Assembly: GCF_035917455.1 (NCBI RefSeq)
Contig: NZ_CP109078.1
Span: 7,362,001 to 7,426,000 of the forward strand
Source: Micromonospora sp. NBC_01796
GTDB taxonomy: Bacteria; Actinomycetota; Actinomycetes; Mycobacteriales; Micromonosporaceae
Direction of reading: 5' to 3'
DNA length: 64,000 nucleotides
The notes below the pieces were generated by a model. That model made no database searches, was not told the origin of the DNA, and worked only from the letters and a program-made list of their open reading frames with translations. Made by a program: the position numbers and the translations under genes. Below, one piece after another: positions 18,528 through 26,470 of the stretch (position 1 is the first letter of the stretch; the number at the start of each line of letters is the position of its first letter).

Positions 18528-19658
18528 ATGAGCGAGCATGAGACCGCCGGGGATGCCCTGGCCGACACCCGCCCCTGTGCCCACTGTGGCCGGCCGGTCC
18601 CCCAGCGCACCGCCGCGGGTCGACCGTTCCGCTACTGCCGGGACAACGACGGCGCCTGCCAGCGGGCCTCCCGTAACAGCAGGATGCGCCACCGTAACGC
18701 GCCCGGGCTGGCCGGTCAGGTGGCCAGGACCTGGGAGGCGGTCGACCGGTTGGACCAGGTGGTGGAGACCCTGACCGAGGCGCTGCACGCCGAGTTGTCG
18801 CCGGTCGGGGTGGAACGCCAGTTGGCCCAGGCACGCGCGGACGCCGCGACCGAGGTCGCGGCGGCGCAGACCGAACGCGACGACGCCCGCCGGGAGGCGG
18901 AGGCGGCCACGGCGGCGTTGACGGTCGCGCAACAGGCGACGGCGACGGCGGTCGCGGACCGGGCCACCGCGGTCGACCGGGCCCGGCAGGCCGAGGAGTT
19001 GGCCGAGGCGGCCGGGCGGCGGGCGACCGGTGCGGCCACCGAACGCGACGAGGCGCAGCGGGCGGCGAGCGCCGCGCAGGCGCTGCGGGAGCAGGCGGAG
19101 TCCGACCGGGACACGGCCCGCGCCGACCTGCGGTCGCTGCGGACGCAGGCGGAGTCGGACCGGCGCTCGATCACCGATCTGACCCGTGAGCGGGACGCGG
19201 CCCGCGCCGACGCGGCCCGCGCCGAGGCTTCCGCTGCCGACGCGACGCGGGCGGCCGACGAGTTCCGGGTGGCGGCACAGCAGGCGCAGTCCCTGGCCGA
19301 CCGGGCCCGGGCGCAGGCGACGCAGGCAACGCGTGACGCCGCGCTGGCCGGGGAGCAGGCGCAGCGCGACGCCGCCGCGGCGGGGCAGGCGCGGGCGACC
19401 GCGGAGCGCGCCGAGCAGGACCGGGAACGCATGGGTGAGCAGGTCCGCACGGCCCGGGAGGCGACCGCGCAGGCGCAGGCGCGGATCGGGGACCTGGTCG
19501 CCCGGCTCGACGCCGCGCAGGCCGAACGGGACGCCGCGGCCGACCGGGTGGCCCGGTTGTCGGTACAGGTCAGCGACCTGGCCGCGGCGCTGGCGAGCCT
19601 GAGCAGCCGGGCGCTCGCGCCGGCACCCGCACCGCCGGCCCCGCTTCCCCCCACCTGA
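18528..19658 (+). CDS. long coiled-coil protein with N-terminal Cys cluster
   Basis: A 376-residue protein. The N terminus carries Cys17, Cys20, Cys37 and Cys44 (CAHC ... RYC ... ACQ), spaced like a small zinc ribbon. Residues about 65-350 are a nearly uninterrupted Ala/Arg/Glu/Gln-rich coiled coil, ending in a Pro/Ala tail. There is no membrane segment. I do not recognise a named family. The make-up suggests a scaffold or nucleic-acid-associated protein, but that is inference. The gene starts 19 bases after the PNPOx-like stop, so the two are probably co-transcribed. Confidence 0.75.
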   Translation: MSEHETAGDALADTRPCAHCGRPVPQRTAAGRPFRYCRDNDGACQRASRNSRMRHRNAPGLAGQVARTWEAVDRLDQVVETLTEALHAELSPVGVERQLAQARADAATEVAAAQTERDDARREAEAATAALTVAQQATATAVADRATAVDRARQAEELAEAAGRRATGAATERDEAQRAASAAQALREQAESDRDTARADLRSLRTQAESDRRSITDLTRERDAARADAARAEASAADATRAADEFRVAAQQAQSLADRARAQATQATRDAALAGEQAQRDAAAAGQARATAERAEQDRERMGEQVRTAREATAQAQARIGDLVARLDAAQAERDAAADRVARLSVQVSDLAAALASLSSRALAPAPAPPAPLPPT

Positions 19659-19793
19659 CCCAGACCGGAACCAAACGGCGAAACCGCACAAACAACCCAG
19701 AATCCATCGGGTACGGTGGTGGGCCGGATCACGGCTTGCGGTGTCCGGCTACGCTCGGAATGTTTGATCAGAAGTACGTTTGCCGAAGGTGTC

Positions 19794-19821
19794 GGGAATC
19801 GCCGACCCGGTACCCATCGTT
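19794..19821 (+). promoter_or_regulatory. SigR-type promoter of rbpA
   Basis: GGGAAT at 19794-19799 and GTT at 19819-19821 with a 19-base spacer match the SigR consensus (GGGAAT-N18/19-GTT) that drives thiol-stress genes in Streptomyces. The rbpA gene of Streptomyces coelicolor is a known SigR target. The start codon lies about 43 bases downstream. A second ECF-like pair (GGAAT at 19757 and GTT 16 bases further) lies just upstream. Confidence 0.7.
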
Positions 19822-19863
19822 ACACCGATAAGACCAGCACCACGACCGAGGGGAATGCCGATC

Positions 19864-20205
19864 ATGGGCGAGCGCATGCTGCGCGGAAGCCGTCTGGGAG
19901 CAGTCAGCTACGAGTCCGACCGGAACACGGAGCTCGCGCCGCGCCAGACCCGCGAGTACCTCTGCGCCAAGGGCCACCAGTTCGAGGTGCCCTTCGCCGT
20001 TGACGCCGAGGTTCCGATCACCTGGGAGTGCAAGTTCGACGGCAGCGTCGCGCGGCTGGTGGATGGCACCGAGCCCGAGCAGAAGAAGGCGAAGCCGCCG
20101 CGTACCCACTGGGACATGCTGCTGGAGCGCCGTTCGATCGCCGAGCTCGAGGACATCCTCGCCGAACGACTCGAAGAGGTACGGACCCGACGCGGTCGCG
20201 TCTGA
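19864..20205 (+). CDS. rbpA: RNA polymerase-binding protein RbpA
   Basis: A 113-residue protein with the full RbpA pattern: MGERMLRGSRLGAVSYESDR at the N terminus (core RNAP contact), the central domain, the basic linker (KKAKPPRTHWDMLLERRS) and the C-terminal helical sigma-interaction domain. It binds RNAP and group I/II sigma factors and stabilises the open complex; in Streptomyces it also lowers rifampicin sensitivity. Zinc-site residues Cys34, His38 and Cys56 are present, but the fourth position (59) is Asp. The ATG at 19864 was chosen for its position relative to GAGGGG and to family length. Confidence 0.93.
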   Translation: MGERMLRGSRLGAVSYESDRNTELAPRQTREYLCAKGHQFEVPFAVDAEVPITWECKFDGSVARLVDGTEPEQKKAKPPRTHWDMLLERRSIAELEDILAERLEEVRTRRGRV

Positions 20206-20229
20206 CCACCACCAGCACAACAACCACCA

Positions 20230-20262
20230 CCGCCCCACGGCTGTCGGCCGTGGGGCGGTTTT
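20230..20262 (+). terminator. intrinsic terminator of rbpA
   Basis: A 12-base perfect stem (CCGCCCCACGGC, 20230-20241, with 20247-20258), five-base loop, followed by TTTT. It sits 25 bases after the rbpA stop, facing the convergent fxsA gene. Confidence 0.9.
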
Positions 20263-20287
20263 GCGTACGCGGTGCGGGTTGCCGGGG

Positions 20288-20809
20288 TCAGTTCGGGCGG
20301 TGGTCGACGATCTCGCCCTCGATCGCCGGCCCGGCGGCGGTCGGCGGCCGTGGCTCGGCGGGCTGCGGTGTCGGCTGCGGCGCCCCACGACGGACCCGTA
20401 CCCGACGGGGTCCGAACAGGTCACCGGCGACCATCGCCGACACCCGGCGCTCCGTTGCCACCTGGACACCACGGCGGGCAAGCACGCGCACCGGCGGTAT
20501 CACCAGCAGCAGGCCGATGACCCCGCTGACCAGGCCCGGTATTGCCAGCAGCAGACCCGCACCGAGCCCGACGAGCCCGTCGACGACCTGCTTGCCCGGT
20601 GGGCTGCCGGCCTCGGCGGCGCTGCGGAAGCCACGCCAGGCCCGCATCCCCTCCCGGCGCAGCAGGACCAGGCCCAGCATCGAGGCGGCGAGCACGAGCA
20701 GAATCGCCCAACCGAACCCGATCGCGTGGCCGACCAGGACAAAAACCACGATCTCGATGACCACGGCGAGCAGTAGTGCCAACGGCACCAGTCTCAGCCC
20801 TCGGCGCAT
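20288..20809 (-). CDS. fxsA: FxsA family membrane protein
   Basis: A 173-residue protein with N-terminal hydrophobic segments (residues about 7-27 and 30-48), the conserved RREGMRAWRGFRSA loop, and further hydrophobic segments near 75-105. It ends in a Pro-rich cytoplasmic tail. This layout matches FxsA (suppressor of F-plasmid exclusion of phage T7 in E. coli), a small inner-membrane protein of unclear normal function. Actinobacterial copies usually have the extended hydrophilic tail. Confidence 0.85.
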   Translation of the reverse strand: MRRGLRLVPLALLLAVVIEIVVFVLVGHAIGFGWAILLVLAASMLGLVLLRREGMRAWRGFRSAAEAGSPPGKQVVDGLVGLGAGLLLAIPGLVSGVIGLLLVIPPVRVLARRGVQVATERRVSAMVAGDLFGPRRVRVRRGAPQPTPQPAEPRPPTAAGPAIEGEIVDHRPN

Positions 20810-20873
20810 GTCACCCCATCCGGATGATGAACGGCAGCGGAATCCCGCCCCTCAAGCATGACACGGGTCGGTT

Positions 20874-21683
20874 CTACGGCCACCGCGACGTACTGTCACC
20901 GAAAAGGGCACGTCGGCGCCCCAACCCGACCCGGCGTTCCTGCAGGCACCACAGCGTCACCCGCCACAGCGCCTCGGCGATGATCAGCGGGCTCATCTTG
21001 CTCGCCCCGTGCTCCCGCTCGGCGAAGGTGATCGGGACCTCCACGGTCCGCAATCCGGCCCGGTGCGCCCGCCAGGACAGTTCCACCTGGAACGAGTACC
21101 CCTGGGAGGCGACCGACTCGAAGTCCATCTTGTCCAACGCCGGCAGCCGGTAGATCCGGTACCCGCCGGTGGCGTCGGACATCGGCATACCCAACGCCAG
21201 CCGGGTGTACAGGTTCCCGCCCCGGGAGAGCAGTTGCCGGCGCCACGGCCAGTTGACCACCTCACCGCCGGAGGTCCACCGGGAACCGATGACGACGTCG
21301 GCGTCACGGGCCGCGTCGAGCAGCCGGGGCAGTTCCTCCGGGGCGTGGGAGCCGTCGGCGTCCATCTCCGCGACCGCGTCGTACCCGTGGTCGCGTGCCC
21401 AGCCGAACCCGGCCACGTACGCCGCCCCCAGGCCCTGTTTACCGGGCCGGTGCAGCACGTGGACGAACTCGTCCGCGGCCGCCAGTCGGTCGGCGACCGC
21501 CCCGGTCCCGTCCGGGCTGTTGTCGTCGGCGATCAGGACCTCCACCGACGGAACCGCCTGACGCAGCCGCTCGGTGATGACAACAACGTTGTCCGCCTCG
21601 TTGTACGTGGGAATGACGACCAGGACGCGTCCCACGCCCGGATATCCCGTCATGCGCTCGACCGCACCGGTTGTCTCACTCAC
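20874..21683 (-). CDS. ppm1: polyprenol-phosphate mannosyltransferase (Ppm1-type)
   Basis: A 269-residue GT2 glycosyltransferase: VVIPTYNEADN at residues 22-32, DDNSPDGT, the GLGAAYVAGFGWARDHGYDAVAEMDADGSH metal/nucleotide region, and the C-terminal TFAEREHGASKMS segment. It makes polyprenyl-phosphate-mannose from GDP-mannose at the inner face of the membrane, the donor for protein mannosylation and lipoglycans. There are no C-terminal membrane helices, so it is the soluble catalytic type. Its ATG overlaps the stop of the acyltransferase gene (ATGA). In Mycobacterium the two functions are carried on one polypeptide. Confidence 0.88.
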   Translation of the reverse strand: MSETTGAVERMTGYPGVGRVLVVIPTYNEADNVVVITERLRQAVPSVEVLIADDNSPDGTGAVADRLAAADEFVHVLHRPGKQGLGAAYVAGFGWARDHGYDAVAEMDADGSHAPEELPRLLDAARDADVVIGSRWTSGGEVVNWPWRRQLLSRGGNLYTRLALGMPMSDATGGYRIYRLPALDKMDFESVASQGYSFQVELSWRAHRAGLRTVEVPITFAEREHGASKMSPLIIAEALWRVTLWCLQERRVGLGRRRALFGDSTSRWP

Positions 21684-23392
21684 CGCTCCTCCGCATCTGC
21701 CGCGGTCGCGGGGTCGACATCACCCCCCGCCACCGACGGACCGTCTGCGGGGACCACCCGGCGCCGGCGGGTCACCACGGCCGTCACGAGCGCCGCGACG
21801 GCCAGACCCACCAGCACCACCTCGGGCCAGAAACCGACCCGGGTGGCGACCGTACGGGCGTCCCCGAGGTGCACTTCCCGGACCACCACCGCTGGGGTGT
21901 TGAACCCGGTCGCACCGGTTACCCGCCCATCGGCCCCGACGAACCCGGACACCCCGACCGTGGAGGCCATCAGCGCCTCACGGCCGTGCTCGACCGCCCG
22001 TAACTGCACCATCGCCATCTGCTGGCGGGCCTCGGCCACGTCGAACGTGGCGTTGTTCGTCTGCACCACCAGCAGCTGCGCCCCACCGGTGACGGTGTCC
22101 CGGACCACCTCGTCGTACGCGACCTCGAAGCAGATGACGTCGCCGAGGGTCACCCCACCGGTGGTGATGACACCGGGCCGGGTGCCGGCGACGAAATCCG
22201 ACCGGACCCGGTCGACCTCGGAGCTGACCTTGCGGGCGATGCTGCGCAGCGGGATGTACTCCGCGAACGGCACCGGATGCCGTTTGAAGTACATCTGGTC
22301 CAGATCCGGGCCGGTTCCCGGCAGCCACAGCAGTCCCGTGTTGCGGACCTGCCCCTGGCCGGGGCCGAGTAGTACCGCGCCGACCAGGATCGGCGCCTTG
22401 ATCGCGTCCGCCGCGGCGGTGATCTCGTTCGCCGCCGTCCGGTCGCGCAGCGGGTCGACGTCGCTGGCGTTCTCCGGCCAGACGACCAGGTCCGGTTGGG
22501 TCGCCGTACCGGCGGCAACCCGGGCGGCGAGGTCGATGGTGGCGTTCGCGTGGTTCTCCAGCACCGCCCGCCGCTGGGCGTTGAAGTCCAACCCGAGCCG
22601 GGGCACGTTGCCCTGGACGATCGCCACGGTGGCGGCACCGGAGCCGGCGCCGGAACCCAACGGCACCAGCAGCCCGACCAGGACCACCGCCACCGCCGCC
22701 ACGGCGGCACCGAGCGCCGGCAGACCGGCCCGTACTCGGCCGGAGTCGGAGGAGGGGTCCACGGCGGCGGGGCGACGCCACCCGGTGGCCGCCCACCAGC
22801 CGGCGGCGACCAGGAACCCGCCGGCGAGCGCGGTCACGAACGTCACCAGCGGTGCCCCGCCGAGGACCGCCCACCGCACCAGCGGCGAATCCGCCTGGCT
22901 GAACGCCAGCCGCCCCCACGGGAACCCACCGAACGGGGTCCGGTCCCGCAGCGCCTCCTGCGCCACCCACAGGACCCCGGTCACCGCCGGCCACGACCAG
23001 CGCCACCGGTCCACCACCGGGCTCACCAGGGCGGTGGCCAACCCCAGCAGAGCCAGGTAGCCGGCCTGCAACCCGGACAGCAGCAGCCACGGCAGGTAAC
23101 CGGTGTGCAGGTTCGTCCAGGCCAACATCGGCACAAACAGGGCCAAGCCGGTCAACGCGCCCAGTCCGACGCCGGCCCGTAACCGGCGCCGGTGCGTCGC
23201 GGCGGCGAGCAACGCCACCCCGACCGGCGCCAGCCACCACAGCCCGTACGGCGGGAAGGCGAGCAGCAGCGCCCCACCGCCCGCCAGGGCCGCCAGGACC
23301 GCGACCCACAACGGCAGCGGCCGGGGCCGTTCACCGGCCGACACCACCGGTTCGTGACCCGTCCCGAGCCGCGTGTCCGCCGAGTCCACCAT
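21680..23392 (-). CDS. lnt: apolipoprotein N-acyltransferase
   Basis: A 570-residue membrane enzyme: six to eight hydrophobic segments in the first 230 residues, then a nitrilase-like domain with the catalytic Glu (VVWPENAS), Lys (MYFKRHPVPFAEY) and Cys (VICFEVAYD), and a last C-terminal membrane helix. It N-acylates the lipid-modified Cys of lipoproteins outside the membrane. The ATG at 23392 is used because the open frame upstream is Arg/Gly-rich and contains a terminator. It is coupled to the downstream mannosyltransferase gene by ATGA. Confidence 0.88.
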   Translation of the reverse strand: MVDSADTRLGTGHEPVVSAGERPRPLPLWVAVLAALAGGGALLLAFPPYGLWWLAPVGVALLAAATHRRRLRAGVGLGALTGLALFVPMLAWTNLHTGYLPWLLLSGLQAGYLALLGLATALVSPVVDRWRWSWPAVTGVLWVAQEALRDRTPFGGFPWGRLAFSQADSPLVRWAVLGGAPLVTFVTALAGGFLVAAGWWAATGWRRPAAVDPSSDSGRVRAGLPALGAAVAAVAVVLVGLLVPLGSGAGSGAATVAIVQGNVPRLGLDFNAQRRAVLENHANATIDLAARVAAGTATQPDLVVWPENASDVDPLRDRTAANEITAAADAIKAPILVGAVLLGPGQGQVRNTGLLWLPGTGPDLDQMYFKRHPVPFAEYIPLRSIARKVSSEVDRVRSDFVAGTRPGVITTGGVTLGDVICFEVAYDEVVRDTVTGGAQLLVVQTNNATFDVAEARQQMAMVQLRAVEHGREALMASTVGVSGFVGADGRVTGATGFNTPAVVVREVHLGDARTVATRVGFWPEVVLVGLAVAALVTAVVTRRRRVVPADGPSVAGGDVDPATAADAEER

Positions 23393-23934
23393 CGCCACCT
23401 GCGCCTCACCACCAGTCCGGCCACCACCGCACCGATCGGCGGCGGATCTTCCCCGGCGAAGGCTACCGGCCCACCCCGTTCCCACCACCACGTCCGGCCC
23501 CGACAGCACCGGCCCGCCGGAAAACGGGTGCCGTCCGGGCAGACAAAATCGGGGCGCGGCCAATGGCCGCGCCCCGATGCTCCCAGGCCCTTCCCGGCCG
23601 GTGTGGCAGAGATGACCCGTCACGACCTTCGGACCGACCGGAGGAGGACTGGCTGTCCCCGTCAGGCCGTTGTCTACTGGCCGTGCACGTCATCCTGCCC
23701 TTACACCGGTAACCGCGGCCGGTTCGCGCCGCCCCGCCGACCCCCGCCCGCTGGACCTGGCCGCTGCGACATCGAAAACAGTCACTCGGCCAGCGGACGA
23801 AGGGACGAAGCGAACAACAGCCGCTTCCCGTGGTAGGACTCAAAGACGGTACGTGGTGGACCCCCGGCCCTGTCAACCGCCAGCGGCCAAGTCGGCCCGA
23901 TCAATTCGGCGTGTCGGACCCCGCGAGTCGCCGA
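23393..23934. other. gene-free stretch between lnt and the kam locus
   Basis: These 542 bases contain the strong hairpin at 23548-23578 and no coding frame that looks real on either strand. The part 23579-23934 lies between the end of the MutL-like gene and that terminator, so it would be a 3' untranslated region of about 360 bases; I looked for a tRNA-like fold there and saw none. Confidence 0.5.
23548..23578 (-). terminator. intrinsic terminator, end of the leftward kam transcript
   Basis: A 14-base perfect stem (ATCGGGGCGCGGCC) with a three-base loop, followed on the minus strand by TTTTGTCT. No other minus-strand gene lies between it and the MutL-like gene at 23935, so it probably ends the lysine-aminomutase operon; it also insulates the lnt promoter. 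Confidence 0.85.
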
Positions 23935-25275
23935 TCAATCCCCGACGAGCAGATACCGGCGCAACAGGGCGACCGCCGTAACCGGATGTTCCGCAGCCAA
24001 CAACCCCGCGGCGGCCAGCACATACTGATCATCAACGACCGGTGTCGCCGCCCTCGGCAACGCCCACCCACCGCCGTGGTCGGCCAACACCGCATCGAGG
24101 ACCGCCACCGCCTCCTGCGCCCCGGCGTGGCGAAGGACACCCCCCGAACCGATGATCAACCGGACGTCCCGCAGATCACGGCCCCCGCCATCGCCGACCG
24201 AAGCGCCCCGCGCATGCCGCCGCAACGCCACCGTCGCCGCCAACCCGGCGATCCGCCGGTCGACCGCCCGCGCCCCCGCATCAACCGCCAGGAACCCCGG
24301 ATCCGCCGCCCGGTCGGCGGCCGCGGCCGTCAACAACTCCACCTCACCCGCGACCAGCATCCGCTCCGCCTGCGCCGCCGCCACCACCCCCGGCGCGCTC
24401 CACCGCATCCCCAGGTCACCCTCGACCGTCCGGGCCCGCCACAACGTCCCTGCGGCCGCCCGCGCCGGCCCCTTCGCCCGCTCGTCCGGCGTCAGCACCG
24501 AATACACGTCCGTGGTCGCACCACCGACGTCGACGACCACCAGGTCACCGGAGAGCTGGTCGGCGAGCACCTCCACCCCGGTCAGGACAGCCTCCGGGGT
24601 CGCCGCCCGAACCAACCCGGCGAACCGGGTACCACGCGACAGCCGCTTCCCACCGATCACATGCCGCAGGAACACGTCCCGGATCGCCGCCCGCGCCGAC
24701 AACGGCGCCAACACCCCGATCCGCGGCAACACGTTCCCGGCCACCGTCACCGGCACCCCCCGGTCGGCCAACACCCCGGCGACCTCCGAACGGACCTCCA
24801 CGTTCCCGGCCACCACCACCGGCACCCGCCACCGGGCCGCCGCCAACCGGGCCGCGTTGTGCAACAGCACCTCACCATCACCGCCGTCGGTCCCCCCGAC
24901 CAGCAGCACCACGTCCGGTCGCGCCGCCCGCAGACCGGTCACACCCGCCCGGTCCAACCGGCCCGCGCCGACGTGCACCACCCGCGCCCCGGCCGACAGC
25001 CCGACCTGCTGCCCCGCCCGCGCCGTCACCAACTCCTCGTAACCGACCACCGCCAGGCGCAACCCGCCACCGGCCGACGAGCACACGTACCACGGCATCG
25101 CCGCGGCATCCGGGCCCGCCGCCTGCGTGACCGCGGCATCCAGGCCGCGCAGCACATCGGAACCGACCGTCGTCGGTCGAGCCGCCGACGCCACCAACGC
25201 CCCGGTGGCCAACTCCACCACCGCTACCTTCGTGAACGTCGAACCGACGTCGGCGCAGACCGCATACCCGCTCAC
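23935..25275 (-). CDS. MutL/GlmL-like aminomutase reactivating ATPase
   Basis: A 446-residue ASKHA-fold protein: phosphate-1 motif ADVGSTFTKVAV at residues 8-19, phosphate-2 motif VVVDVGGATTDVYS at 246-259, a PDVVLLVGGTDGGD loop at 120-133, and the adenosine motif IIGSGGVLRH near 375. This is the MutL/GlmL family, found beside B12-dependent mutases, which removes damaged cobalamin and reactivates them. In lysine fermenters the kam locus carries a similar gene. The GTG overlaps the stop of the hotdog gene (GTGA). It most likely serves KamDE. Confidence 0.8.
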   Translation of the reverse strand: MSGYAVCADVGSTFTKVAVVELATGALVASAARPTTVGSDVLRGLDAAVTQAAGPDAAAMPWYVCSSAGGGLRLAVVGYEELVTARAGQQVGLSAGARVVHVGAGRLDRAGVTGLRAARPDVVLLVGGTDGGDGEVLLHNAARLAAARWRVPVVVAGNVEVRSEVAGVLADRGVPVTVAGNVLPRIGVLAPLSARAAIRDVFLRHVIGGKRLSRGTRFAGLVRAATPEAVLTGVEVLADQLSGDLVVVDVGGATTDVYSVLTPDERAKGPARAAAGTLWRARTVEGDLGMRWSAPGVVAAAQAERMLVAGEVELLTAAAADRAADPGFLAVDAGARAVDRRIAGLAATVALRRHARGASVGDGGGRDLRDVRLIIGSGGVLRHAGAQEAVAVLDAVLADHGGGWALPRAATPVVDDQYVLAAAGLLAAEHPVTAVALLRRYLLVGD

Positions 25276-25703
25276 AGCAGCCGCGGCACCGCGCCCGGCG
25301 CCCCACCCGGTGGTGGTGCCGGCACCACCACCGTCCCGGTCGCCGTCACCGCCACCAACGGCGGATCCAACACCTCCGCCGCCGAAGCCCCCCGCTCCGG
25401 CCTCCCCCGACACACCACCCGGCACTCGAAGTCGATCGTCCGGCTCCGGGTACCGACCCGGGTCACCGTCGCCACCACCTCCAGCACGTCACCGGCCCGC
25501 ACCGGCGCCCGGAACTGCACCTCGCCGTACGAGGCGAACAACCCCTCGTCCCCGTCGGTACGGATACACACCTCCGTCGCCACGTCCCCGAACAACCCCA
25601 ACGCGTACGCCCCGTCGACCAGATCCCCCGCATAGTGCGCGTGCCCGTACGGCACATACCGCCGGTGGACCACCGTCAACCCGACCCGCTCGTCACCCAT
25701 CAC
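25272..25703 (-). CDS. hotdog-fold protein, probable 3-aminobutyryl-CoA ammonia lyase
   Basis: A 143-residue single hotdog-domain protein: the HAHYAGDLVDGAYALGLFGDVATEV segment forms the helix wrapped by strands, followed by GEVQFRAPVRAGDVLEV. Kal, the last specific enzyme of lysine fermentation (3-aminobutyryl-CoA to crotonyl-CoA plus ammonia), is a hotdog protein of about this size and is encoded within kam loci. The context therefore supports Kal, but an ordinary acyl-CoA thioesterase cannot be ruled out from sequence. The GTG overlaps the stop of kamE. An ATG follows directly as second codon. Confidence 0.65.
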   Translation of the reverse strand: MMGDERVGLTVVHRRYVPYGHAHYAGDLVDGAYALGLFGDVATEVCIRTDGDEGLFASYGEVQFRAPVRAGDVLEVVATVTRVGTRSRTIDFECRVVCRGRPERGASAAEVLDPPLVAVTATGTVVVPAPPPGGAPGAVPRLL

Positions 25704-26470
25704 CGCGTCCCCTTCGCCGCACCGACCCGGGCCTCCCGGTTGACCACCAACTCGTGCACCAGATAACTGGCCACCTCCCGAGGCGTCGTCCCCCGACCGA
25801 AGATCCGATCCACACCCAGTTCACCGGTCATCAACTCGTCGAACCGGGGCCCACCGACGATCAGCAACGGCCGCCGACCCGCCGGCATCGCCTCCCGGAA
25901 CGCCGCCGACATCTCCCGGGTGTTGTGCAGATGCGCATCCCGCTGCGTCACCACCTGCGACACCAGCACCGCGTCCGCCTTCTCCACCCGGGCCGCCTCG
26001 ACCAACTCCGGCACGCTCACCTGCGCGCCCAGGTTCGTCACCTTCAACTCCCGGTAGTACTCCAGACCCTTCTCACCCGCCACACCCTTCACGTTCAGGA
26101 TCGCGTCGATCCCGACCGTGTGCGCATCCGACCCGATACACGCCCCCACCACCGACAACTTGCGCCGCAGCCGGGACTTCACCAACGCGTTGACGTCCTT
26201 CGCCGACAACAACGGGAAATCCCGCTCCACCACCCGTACGGCATCGGTGTCGACCAGGTGGCCCACCCGCCCGTAGACGACGAAGAAGGTGAACCCGTCA
26301 CCCATCTGCTTCGCGTGCACCAGCATCGCCGGCTCCAGGCCCATCTTCCCGGCCAACTGCAACGCCGCACCCTCGGCCCGCTTGTCGTGCGCGAGCGGCA
26401 ACGTGAACGACACCTGCACCATGCCGTCACCGGTCGTGTCCCCGTACGGCCGCACCACCGACCCGGTCAC
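25700..26470 (-). CDS. kamE: lysine 5,6-aminomutase beta subunit
   Basis: A 256-residue protein. The cobalamin-binding motif D-A-H-T-V-G is at residues 115-120, with His117 the lower axial cobalt ligand. Lys128, eleven residues later (DAILNVKG), matches the spacing of the PLP-binding lysine of the known enzyme (His133/Lys144 in Clostridium sticklandii). The C terminus has the LLIVGGPR Rossmann-type strand of B12 domains. With KamD it moves the epsilon-amino group of beta-lysine or D-lysine to carbon 5 by radical chemistry. Its GTG overlaps the kamD stop. Confidence 0.9.
   Translation of the reverse strand: MTGSVVRPYGDTTGDGMVQVSFTLPLAHDKRAEGAALQLAGKMGLEPAMLVHAKQMGDGFTFFVVYGRVGHLVDTDAVRVVERDFPLLSAKDVNALVKSRLRRKLSVVGACIGSDAHTVGIDAILNVKGVAGEKGLEYYRELKVTNLGAQVSVPELVEAARVEKADAVLVSQVVTQRDAHLHNTREMSAAFREAMPAGRRPLLIVGGPRFDELMTGELGVDRIFGRGTTPREVASYLVHELVVNREARVGAAKGTR

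Noticed and set aside
17676-19691. 671-residue minus-strand frame
   Set aside because: Antisense to the PNPOx-like and coiled-coil genes; Gly/Arg/Gln-rich shadow.
23579-23934. Possible tRNA or structured RNA gene
   Set aside because: No acceptor/T-arm pattern (GGTTCRA) or matching ends could be found by eye.
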